NCBI GenBank assembly: GCA_947631755.1
Contig: CANRMO010000007.1
Location: forward strand, 1-23,355
Length of the DNA: 23,355 nt
Source: an uncultured Lachnospiraceae bacterium
Lineage (GTDB): Bacteria > Bacillota > Clostridia > Lachnospirales > Lachnospiraceae
Reading direction: 5' to 3'
Position numbers and translations under genes: made by a program. The stretch's first letter is position 1, and each line of letters begins with the position of its first letter. Of this stretch, positions 14,971-20,851 are shown piece after piece. The notes beneath the pieces are model-generated. The model searched no databases. It was not told the origin of the DNA and worked only from the letters and a program-made list of their open reading frames with translations.

Positions 14971-15186
14971 ATGCCAGTAATATCAAGATTCTACGGTATT
15001 GTAATTTAAATTTATTTTAGGCAGGCAGAACACAATCCGCCACATATTCATGTTATTTATGGCGAATATTTGGCAGAAATCGATATAAACACGGGAAAAA
15101 TGTTAGTGGGTGACTTGCCGAAAAGAGCATTGAAAATGGTTGAGGAATGGACGGCGGCGAAGGTGGTGCAATGTTTTACACAGTGA
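14971..15186 (+). pseudogene. DUF4160 family gene with in-frame stop
   Basis: The frame from ATG 14971 encodes MPVISRFYGIVI, then TAA at 15007-15009, then continues in the same frame with RQAEHNPPHIHVIYGEYLAE and the acidic segment up to TGA 15184-15186. Both sides of the stop match the usual DUF4160 opening, so one base change has broken an otherwise readable gene. The C-terminus is also shorter than remembered for the family. DUF4160 is often encoded before DUF2442, as here, and the pair is suspected to be toxin-antitoxin-like. Sequencing error is possible. Confidence 0.75.
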
Positions 15187-15425
15187 AGAGCGTGGAGCCA
15201 AAAGACAATTATGTTTTATCTGTATTATTTACGGACGGAGTAAGAACGGAATATGACATTAAACCATTGTTTGAAAAATGGGAAGTATTTAATGATTTAA
15301 AAAATATATATGGATTATACCAGCAAGTCAGAGTTGATGCTGGAGGTTTCGGAATTAGTTGGAATGATGAGATAGACCTTGCAAGCGATGAATTGCGCTT
15401 AAATGGTTCGTCTGAGACCTTGTAA
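15171..15425 (+). CDS. DUF2442 domain protein
   Basis: An 84-aa protein from ATG 15171 (AAGGTGG just upstream); the frame is open to 15147 but those residues are not family-like. It overlaps the end of the DUF4160 frame. YTVKSVEPKDNYVLSVLFTD, then GVRTEYDIKPLFEKWEVFND and GFGISWNDEIDLASDEL are typical of DUF2442. The biochemical function of this family is not established; pairing with DUF4160 suggests an antitoxin-like or DNA-binding partner. Unlike its neighbour it is intact. Confidence 0.75.
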   Translation: MFYTVKSVEPKDNYVLSVLFTDGVRTEYDIKPLFEKWEVFNDLKNIYGLYQQVRVDAGGFGISWNDEIDLASDELRLNGSSETL

Positions 15426-15449
15426 ATTATGATGGGTAAAAAAACTATG

Positions 15450-15790
15450 TCAAGAGGGGTCTATTTGAAAACCGTTTCTACTCCATAACCACAATGGCGT
15501 ATGTATATCAATAGGGACTATGTTCTTATTATTGCGATCAACAAAGCACTCATATATTGTTCCATCACATATAACCAGTAATTCATTATTTTTTCACCTG
15601 AAAGGTATGGAAATTTCTTTTTATTTTTTATAATCTTCGTTTTTATTGCATTAACACAATGATCGTTTTTCTCAAACAAGACATGAACATCCCCATCATA
15701 ATCTTCAACGAATGTCTCACATAACCTCCGCCAAATTATTGGTTGCTTATTGGGTTGTAATGCCAATGAATATTGGACTATTTGGAACAT
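15450..15790 (-). pseudogene. Unrecognised gene remnant, frameshifted
   Basis: A 90-residue frame (15790-15518) contains NKQPIIWRRLCETFVEDYDG, then FPYLSGEKIMNYWLYVMEQY, a protein-like but unassigned sequence. After that point a second frame continues sensibly (CFVDRNNKNIVPIDIHTPLW) to a stop at 15452-15450, which suggests a frameshift near 15550. There is no ribosome site at the apparent start, and the 5' side abuts transposase debris, so the gene looks truncated as well. The end of the first frame faintly recalls DNA glycosylases, but I do not assign it. Confidence 0.45.
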
Positions 15791-15797
15791 GAGATAA

Positions 15798-15982
15798 AAG
15801 AAACGTGATGGTTCGGTTTCCTACAGGAAGGCAATTGAAGATACGAATAAAAAATTGTCCGGGTCAGTGACCGTTTCCATCTATTAAAGGGACTGACAGA
15901 TGCCGCCAAAAAACATATCATGCAAATTCTCGCCGCAAATATCGGTATTCCCATAAAGGGTTCCAACCAGCAAAATCTATAA
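15798..15982 (+). pseudogene. Transposase fragment (ISL3-like), frameshifted
   Basis: Two frames together give RDGSVSYRKAIEDTNKKLSG, then SDRFHLLKGLTDAAKKH and ILAANIGIPIKG, ending at TAA 15980-15982. The RDGS...YRKAI...SDRFHL series resembles the catalytic core of ISL3-family transposases. The frame shifts at about 15862, and both ends are missing. No terminal inverted repeats were found. Confidence 0.5.
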
Positions 15983-16188
15983 TTTTTATAATGAACTGTA
16001 GTCTAACTTAAAATTCTTCAGAAAATTTACCTAAAAGGGGTTGACACGGAGAACAAAATGTGCGGTCGCCCTGGCCGTGCAAGTTTTTTGACTGGTACAC
16101 CAATTAGACATAGTATATGAGCTTTAATGGACGAAAGAAGTACAACCCATAAAGCATAAGATAGTGAAAAGAGAAGGGGGGCTTGAAA
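15983..16188 (+). other. Intergenic region with one promoter
   Basis: No gene is seen here. A promoter for the 50-aa gene is visible: TTGACT (16088-16093), 17 bases, TAGTAT (16111-16116). Just before it a weak GC-rich stem (CGGTC/GGCCG near 16064-16078) is followed by six T residues and might terminate transcription from the left. Confidence 0.45.
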
Positions 16189-16341
16189 ATGGAAGAAATC
16201 AAATACATATACCGTGTCAATGGAGAAGAGAGAATGCCAACATTAGAGGAGAGGAAGAAGATGACAGCCCGGTTTGTGCGTGCACTTGGTTTCAGACCGG
16301 TACAGAGAGAGAAAGAAGAGAAAAAAGCTGCTGAGGAATAA
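16189..16341 (+). CDS. Small protein of unknown function (50 aa)
   Basis: ATG 16189 follows a purine-rich GAAGGGGGG ribosome site. The peptide starts MEEIKYIYRVNGEERMPTLE and ends in a charged tail KEEKKAAEE. No signal or membrane segment. Its promoter is at 16088-16116. Similar short charged proteins occur in Firmicutes integrative elements, but I cannot name a family. It is a possible recombination directionality factor only by position and size. Confidence 0.55.
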   Translation: MEEIKYIYRVNGEERMPTLEERKKMTARFVRALGFRPVQREKEEKKAAEE

Positions 16342-16452
16342 GTAGCCAGTTAACTTATCGTTAAAGGATTTAGTTTGGAAGCCATTACAGAAAAGTTATG
16401 GGAGATCCGAGAAGCATATGAGGAGGTTCACATATTTTTGAGAAAAATTTAA

Positions 16453-16481
16453 TTGACAAAATTTGTGCCATATTATATAGT
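16453..16481 (+). promoter_or_regulatory. Sigma-A promoter upstream of the Xre-like gene
   Basis: TTGACA, a 17-base spacer, TATAGT. The expected start site is about 25 bases before the TTG start codon at 16514. The stretch before it (16342-16450) contains an open frame without a start (KGFSLEAITEKLWEIREAYE), probably a gene remnant. Confidence 0.7.
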
Positions 16482-16513
16482 AAATACGAAAAGAGAAAGG
16501 AGAAAAGGGAGAA

Positions 16514-16765
16514 TTGCTACAATATAAAATAGAGATTATTCCAGAATTAAATAAAATAGGAATAAATACGACAACGGCAAAGAAAAGCGGTATTTTTGGA
16601 CAAGATACAATGCGGAAATTTCGGAATGGTGATACTAATATTTCGTTAGAAGTTCTCAACCGCCTATGCTGCGTTTTAGAAATGCAACCAAGAGATATTT
16701 TGAAATTTATAGAAACGGATGAGGACAGAGAAAAAATAATCACAAAATTATGTGATATATTATAA
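16514..16765 (+). CDS. Xre-like helix-turn-helix regulator
   Basis: An 83-aa protein from TTG 16514, with AAGGAG and GGGAGA upstream. Residues about 8-65 form a Cro/C1-type helix-turn-helix: LNKIGINTTTAKKSGIFGQD, then TMRKFRNGDTNISLEVLNRL and CCVLEMQPRDIL. The latter matches the CxxLxxQPxDIL ending of small YozG-like regulators. It is probably the element's transcriptional repressor, perhaps acting on its own promoter at 16453-16481 or on the recombinase. The TTG start suggests low expression. Confidence 0.8.
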   Translation: MLQYKIEIIPELNKIGINTTTAKKSGIFGQDTMRKFRNGDTNISLEVLNRLCCVLEMQPRDILKFIETDEDREKIITKLCDIL

Positions 16766-16791
16766 AAGACACCAAATAATCAGTGCGGAAC

Positions 16792-16826
16792 ACAGTTGGG
16801 GCGGCAACAAAAAACCGCCCCAGCTG
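16792..16826 (+). other. Stable stem-loop after the Xre-like gene
   Basis: ACAGTTGGGGCGG pairs with CCGCCCCAGCTGT (12 Watson-Crick pairs, one G-U) around a 9-10 base A-rich loop. No T run follows on the plus strand. The loop side reads as A-rich, so it could stabilise the 3' end or terminate weakly. Confidence 0.5.
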
Positions 16827-16853
16827 TAAAGAAATTATATTTCAAGGGAATTA

Positions 16854-17114
16854 TAATTGTCAAAAGGGCAAGCTATGACGGATGGAAAGGAGAATAAAAA
16901 TGATGGAGGTAATGCAAGAAATGGGAATGACAGATAAACAGTTTAACGGATTTGTAAGATTTGTACTTGATGACATCAAAGAAGTATTAGAACAATTGGA
17001 AGAAAGCAAGGCAAAAGAAAAACTTAAAAAAGTGGCGGAAAACTTGCAACAGACATTAGAGGATTAACACAAAGGGGAGGTTTGCCACTCCGCTGTAATT
17101 GTCAAGGGGGCAAG
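16854..17114 (+). repeat. 19-bp direct repeat flanking the antitoxin-like gene
   Basis: TAATTGTCAAAAGGGCAAG (16854-16872) and TAATTGTCAAGGGGGCAAG (17096-17114) match at 17 of 19 positions and lie 242 bases apart, on either side of the small gene at 16900-17067. This could be a scar of recombination. Confidence 0.5.
16900..17067 (+). CDS. Small helical protein, candidate RelE-type antitoxin
   Basis: About 55 aa from ATG 16900 (AAGGAG 8-9 bases upstream); the frame is open to 16882, but that codon lacks a ribosome site. The sequence MMEVMQEMGMTDKQFNGFVR leads into an amphipathic helix rich in Glu and Lys, ending LQQTLED. The next gene is a RelE-like toxin remnant, so an antitoxin role is plausible, although this antitoxin family is not one I can name. 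Cytoplasmic; no other motif. Confidence 0.5.
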   Translation: MMEVMQEMGMTDKQFNGFVRFVLDDIKEVLEQLEESKAKEKLKKVAENLQQTLED

Positions 17115-17315
17115 TCATTACCATTTGTAGACATCAGGAAATTAAAGGGGTTTGAAAGGGAATATCGCTTAAGAGTTGGGAATTTATGGGTTCTTTTTAC
17201 AAAAGAAAATGATATTATAACTATCAACAACATATTGCGAGAGGACAGGCATGTAGTGGAAATGGAACTGTGGGCAAGGAGGGGATACCGTGAAAATAAG
17301 AGTTGGAAAATGTGA
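17082..17315 (+). pseudogene. RelE/ParE-family toxin, N-terminally truncated
   Basis: The frame contains DIRKLKGFEREYRLRVGNLW and then VLFTKENDIITINNI, the conserved second half of RelE/ParE toxins. The usual first 40 or so residues (two helices and the first strand) are missing and replaced by LRCNCQGGKSLPFV, which is not family-like and overlaps the second copy of the 19-bp repeat. A deletion during recombination at that repeat would explain this. The C-terminal residues RHVVEMELWARRGY are less typical. Probably inactive. It overlaps the next gene by 26 bases. Confidence 0.65.
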
Positions 17316-17511
17316 GAGCTGCGAATTGGTCAGGCCATACGAGAGAGGACTGGGAGCCTGGAGGTACCGCTGCAGCGTTGACGGGAAAGGCAGGAGAGGC
17401 GGCGATACCTGCCCGGGATACCGCGAGGATAAAGAGAGGATAAGAATGGCCAAAAATGTAGTACAGACGATTGACAGTGACAGAGGCTGTAGTGTGCCGG
17501 ATTACTTTTGA
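17290..17511 (+). CDS. Small four-cysteine (zinc-finger-like) protein
   Basis: A 73-aa protein from GTG 17290, preceded by AAGGAGGGG 6 bases upstream, one of the better ribosome sites in the element. Cysteines at 8, 11, 28 and 41 (VGKCESCELV, RYRCSVDG, DTCPGY) could bind one zinc. The rest is basic (KGRRGG, REDKERIRM). It is the last gene before the right attachment site, 50 bases away. Function is unknown; a recombination accessory factor is conceivable from position, but there is no direct evidence. Confidence 0.55.
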   Translation: MKIRVGKCESCELVRPYERGLGAWRYRCSVDGKGRRGGDTCPGYREDKERIRMAKNVVQTIDSDRGCSVPDYF

Positions 17512-17560
17512 GAATCGGTAGTTCCTGGGGCGCCTGTTGCCAGCAGACGCCTTTCTTTGT

Positions 17561-17585
17561 GTATACCCTACAGAATACAGCCATC
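17561..17585. repeat. Right attachment site of the element
   Basis: GTATACCCTACAGAATACA (17561-17579) is the element half-site, inverted relative to the left one, followed by GC and the CATC core (17582-17585). Host sequence (CAGTTTGG) follows. Confidence 0.75.
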
Positions 17586-18430
17586 CAGTTTGGACACGAA
17601 ACATTTTTGCCGTCGCAGTACTGGGTCAGTATCGGCTGCTGGACATTTGGGCGGGACAGGTAATTGCTGAAGATCTCATCCACTACCCGGCTTATGCTGT
17701 CGAAGATATTGCGGCCGGAGATCCATTTATGGTCATAGGCGGTTGACGTGGTGATAGTGAAGTCATACCCTTTGTTTCGGTACCACTCCGTGTAGACCCG
17801 GTTCAAGGTAAAGGACTGGATGGCGAGCACATTTGCCTGGATCGTTGCCTCCGGCCATGTGGAGTAGATCTCGCTGCTCGCCACATTTTTAATATAATCT
17901 TTATATTTCACATAGTAGTTTTTTGCCCTGGAATCCCTTGGCGGGCCGTCGTGGACGACAACGTATTCGGGGATGACAACCCGGCTGAGAACAATTTCGC
18001 CAGTCTCCTCTACCGTCTTTATTTCACTCTCCGCAATTTTCGGCGGATAATCTCCCCAGAGGGTGTGGTCGGGGATGACAAATAACTCCGCACTGTCCGG
18101 TTCTTCCTGGTCTGTCGGGATCAGATTTACATTCTGGATAGCTGTCTCGCCGGAAAAGATCTCGGCGCCGTTTACCTCCACTGTCTCAAAACCAGGAGCG
18201 CTGATATAGATGGTGTATTCAGAGTACGGCTTATTTGCTGTCGGCTCCATAGAGTATTCCAGGGGAGGAGACTCCAGCCTGATATCATTGAGCTGGCCCT
18301 GGCTGTCCGTACTCGCCTCTTCCACGGTCTGATCCGGGGCATTTTCTGTTGTTATCCGGATTCTCGCCCCCTCGACGGGGCGGTTGTTCTGTTCAGAGAC
18401 TACATTGATGTTCAGTGTTCCATATTCCAT
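17582..18430 (-). CDS. sleC: SleC-like spore cortex-lytic protein, 5' part
   Basis: 283 codons from ATG 18430 (GGGGG 4 bases upstream) to the shared ATG at the element core. Residues 1-115 form an Ig/CNA-B-like propeptide region (MEYGTLNINVVSEQNNRPVE). Residues about 150-283 are the SpoIID/LytB-like lytic domain, with candidate catalytic Glu187 in KNVASSEIYSTWPEATIQAN and the TQYCDGKNVSCPNW motif. SleC degrades spore cortex peptidoglycan during germination. In the inserted state translation runs on into the element to a stop at 17330, making a chimera without the binding domain. No mutation is seen in the host part, so it is probably functional after excision. Confidence 0.78.
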
Positions 18431-18495
18431 AGAACCCCCATTTCCCGTGCCCTGCTTAAGCGGTGCAGGCATCGGATAAATGCATAGATTAGTAT

Positions 18496-18503
18496 AATGT
18501 ATG
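18496..18503 (-). promoter_or_regulatory. Sigma-E-like -10 upstream of the sleC-like gene
   Basis: CATACATT on the minus strand matches the known sigma-E -10 pattern CATACAnT, 66 bases before the start codon. No clear -35 is seen, so this is tentative. Confidence 0.3.
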
Positions 18504-18511
18504 AACAAATT

Positions 18512-18571
18512 GTGAAAAGTGTGAGTTTTCACTTGACTTTTTATGCCAGCGATATATAATTAACATGCTAA
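18512..18571 (+). promoter_or_regulatory. Promoter and candidate operators of the MarR-ABC operon
   Basis: TTGACT (18533-18538), 16 bases, TATAAT (18555-18560). A dyad GTGAAAA-N7-TTTTCAC (18512-18532) ends at the -35 box. The near-palindrome TTAACATGCTAA (18560-18571) covers the start region. Both are reasonable MarR operator candidates for autorepression. Confidence 0.6.
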
Positions 18572-18618
18572 TGATTTGCACACTAATAATTAATAAGTTA
18601 AAAGAAAGGTGTGAGGAT

Positions 18619-19110
18619 TTGGAAAAGGAAGAGCAGATCCGGCCATATGAGCCGAGTGAAGTTACCCACCGCATGGTATTGACCAATCAGATGCATAAAA
18701 AGCTGTTGGAGAAAAGTGTGGATGGATTCGGCCTGCACCGCGCACAGCACCGGCTGCTGATGACGCTTGCCTGCAAAAAGTTTTCTTCCCAGGTCGATCT
18801 CGCAAAGCATCTGGAGGTGTCTCCCGCGACCATCGCCGTAACGCTGAAAGCTATGGAGAAAGCCGGTCTCATCAATAAGAGAATGCGAAGGGAAGATAAC
18901 CGGGTAAATTTTGTGGAGCTGACTGAGGCCGGAAAAAAGATCGTCGAGGAGAGCGGGGAGGTTTTCCAGGCGCTGGATCAGACGATGTACCGCGGTTTTT
19001 CGGAGAAAGAACGGGAACAGCTCGGTCATTTTTTTGACCGCATGTATGAAAATATGCAGCAGACAGAAAAGAGACAGAAAAATGAGGAGGAGAGAGATGG
19101 GACAGTATAA
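18619..19110 (+). CDS. MarR-family transcriptional regulator
   Basis: A 163-aa protein from TTG 18619 (AGGTG 7 bases upstream); upstream in-frame codons overlap the promoter and start region. Residues about 40-115 form the winged helix: LHRAQHRLLMTLACKKFSSQ, then VDLAKHLEVSPATIAVTLKA, MEKAGLINKRMRREDNRVNF (the wing with the conserved DxR) and ELTEAGKKI. It is very likely a repressor of the ABC exporter genes that follow; its 3' end overlaps the first by 14 bases. The inducing ligand is unknown, probably a substrate of the exporter. Confidence 0.9.
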   Translation: MEKEEQIRPYEPSEVTHRMVLTNQMHKKLLEKSVDGFGLHRAQHRLLMTLACKKFSSQVDLAKHLEVSPATIAVTLKAMEKAGLINKRMRREDNRVNFVELTEAGKKIVEESGEVFQALDQTMYRGFSEKEREQLGHFFDRMYENMQQTEKRQKNEEERDGTV

Positions 19111-20851
19111 AAAATATGTAAAACCCTACTTGTCGGCCTTTATCCTCGGCCCGATCTTTATAATCGTAGAGGTTCTGGGTGAGGTGATACTGCCGAAACT
19201 GATGTCAGTCATTATCAATATCGGCTGTGGGCAGGCGCCGGGAGTCGAGGCGAAAGGCTCTGGCTTTGTACTAATGATCGGCGGCGCCATGATCGCGACG
19301 GCGTTTCTCATGATGCTGGGCGGTGTCCTGGGGGCCTACTTTGCCACAAAGGCATCCGTAAATTTTGCGGCGGATCTCCGCCACGACATGTTCGCCAAAG
19401 TACAGAAATTTTCTTTTGCCAATATAGAAAAATTTTCTACTGGTTCTCTCGTGACCAGGCTGACAAATGACGTTACAAATATGCAGAATGTAGTTGCCAT
19501 GGGTCTGCGCATGATGCTCCGTGCCCCCGGCATGTTGTTAGGTGGGCTGATTATGGCATTTATCATGAACGCCAGACTGGCGCTTGTGCTCTGTGTCGTC
19601 ATACCGCTTCTGGTTATTGCGCTTGTACTTATTATGAGAGTGGCGTTTCCCCGGTTTGATGTCATGCAGAAAAAGATTGACTCGCTGAACTCCCGGATCC
19701 AGGAAAATATTACAAACCAGCGGGTGGTCAAATCATTTGTGAGGGACGATTTTGAGCGCGAGACATTTGACCGGGCCAGCATTGAACTGAAAGATAAGAC
19801 GCTCCATGCCATGAAGGTAGTGATCGCCACGATACCAGTCATGACGCTGGCTATGAATGTCACAACGATGGCGGTTGTGTGGTTTGGGGGAAAACAAATC
19901 CTGGCAGGGGATATGCCGGTGGGGGATCTGACTGCTTTTACTACATATGTGACCCAGATCCTCATGTCACTTATGATGGTGTCCATGATCTTCATACAGG
20001 GATCACGTGCCATTGCTTCCTCCAATCGTATTCTGGCCGTGCTGAATACAGAGATCGACCTGAATGACGATGAGGCGGACAAAAAAGAACTCCCGGTTAC
20101 CCGGGGAAAAATCGAGTTCCGTCATGTGGGATTCCGCTATTATAAAAAGCACAGGGAAAATGTATTGCAGGACATTACCTTTACGGCAAATCCGGGGGAG
20201 ACGATAGGGATCATCGGTTCCACGGGATCCGGCAAGAGCTCGCTTGTGCAGCTGATCCCCCGGCTCTACGACTGTGATGAGGGAGAAGTGCTGGTAGACG
20301 GGGTAAATGTAAAGGATTACTCGCTGGAAAATCTGAGAAACGGCGTTGCTATGGTACTGCAGAAAAACACATTGTTTTCCGGCACGATCATGGATAATCT
20401 GCGCTGGGGGGATGAGACGGCCACAGACGAGGAGGTCTATGCCATGGCGGAGACCGCTCAGGCAGATCTGTTTGTAAAGGATTTTACGGAGGGCTATGAC
20501 ACTGAGCTGGGACAGGGCGGCGTCAATGTGTCCGGCGGGCAGAAACAGCGGCTCTGTATCGCGAGGGCGCTTCTGAAAAAGCCGAAGATCCTTATTCTGG
20601 ATGACAGCACAAGTGCGGTGGACACCGCCACAGAGGCAAAAATACGGCAGAGTTTTTCGACAACATTAAAGGATACTACAAAACTAATCATTGCCCAGCG
20701 CATTTCTTCTGTAGAGGAGGCTGACCGGATCCTCGTCATGGATGAGGGACGGATCGTTGGGCAGGGAACCCACAGGGAACTGATGGGGAGCTGTGAGACC
20801 TATCAGGAAATTTATTATTCCCAGAAAGAGAAAGAGGAGGTGGCAGGATGA
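19097..20851 (+). CDS. ABC exporter half-transporter A (degenerate ATP site)
   Basis: A 584-aa protein from ATG 19097 (AGGAGAGAG just upstream). There are six membrane helices in about residues 15-310. The ATPase follows: Walker A GSTGSGKSS, signature VSGGQKQR, Walker B LILDDSTSAVD. The catalytic Glu after Walker B is Asp, and the switch His is Gln (IIAQRISS). These replacements are known for the degenerate subunit of heterodimeric type IV exporters such as TM287/288 and BmrCD. It pairs with the next gene, whose start overlaps its stop (ATGA). Likely a multidrug or lipid exporter under MarR control. Confidence 0.93.
   Translation: MGQYKKYVKPYLSAFILGPIFIIVEVLGEVILPKLMSVIINIGCGQAPGVEAKGSGFVLMIGGAMIATAFLMMLGGVLGAYFATKASVNFAADLRHDMFAKVQKFSFANIEKFSTGSLVTRLTNDVTNMQNVVAMGLRMMLRAPGMLLGGLIMAFIMNARLALVLCVVIPLLVIALVLIMRVAFPRFDVMQKKIDSLNSRIQENITNQRVVKSFVRDDFERETFDRASIELKDKTLHAMKVVIATIPVMTLAMNVTTMAVVWFGGKQILAGDMPVGDLTAFTTYVTQILMSLMMVSMIFIQGSRAIASSNRILAVLNTEIDLNDDEADKKELPVTRGKIEFRHVGFRYYKKHRENVLQDITFTANPGETIGIIGSTGSGKSSLVQLIPRLYDCDEGEVLVDGVNVKDYSLENLRNGVAMVLQKNTLFSGTIMDNLRWGDETATDEEVYAMAETAQADLFVKDFTEGYDTELGQGGVNVSGGQKQRLCIARALLKKPKILILDDSTSAVDTATEAKIRQSFSTTLKDTTKLIIAQRISSVEEADRILVMDEGRIVGQGTHRELMGSCETYQEIYYSQKEKEEVAG

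Larger units (their letters stand above)
12340..17584. mobile_element. Skin-like 5.2-kb integrative element inserted in a sleC-like gene
   Basis: The boundaries are set by the shared CATC at 12340-12343 and 17582-17585, which gives a unit of 5,242 bp. The element carries a large serine recombinase at one end, plus toxin-antitoxin-like genes, a regulator and transposase debris. The inner flanks of the two junctions (12344-12362 and 17561-17579) are inverted repeats matching at 18 of 19 positions, as expected from a split attP. Excision at CATC would fuse the host gene exactly in frame. The cargo from about 14200 to 17250 is visibly richer in A and T than the flanking chromosome, consistent with transfer. 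Confidence 0.85.

Noticed and set aside
16342..16452. A short plus-strand frame (KGFSLEAITEKLWEIREAYE) as a gene
   Set aside because: There is no start codon or ribosome site after the preceding in-frame stop. At most it is a remnant.
12355..17566. GTATAC, shared by both junctions, as the crossover core
   Set aside because: GTATAC lies in the inverted arms. Joining the host sides there gives a stop (TGA) and the wrong frame, whereas joining at CATC restores the conserved protein exactly.
17330..18532. A 400-codon minus-strand frame as one native gene
   Set aside because: The first 34 codons lack a ribosome site, and the last 84 lie inside the element and show no protein-like pattern. The native gene is split and continues at 12342.
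19336..20082. Long minus-strand frame opposite the ABC transporter gene
   Set aside because: It is an antisense shadow with no ribosome site and biased low-complexity residues. The plus strand has all ABC exporter motifs.
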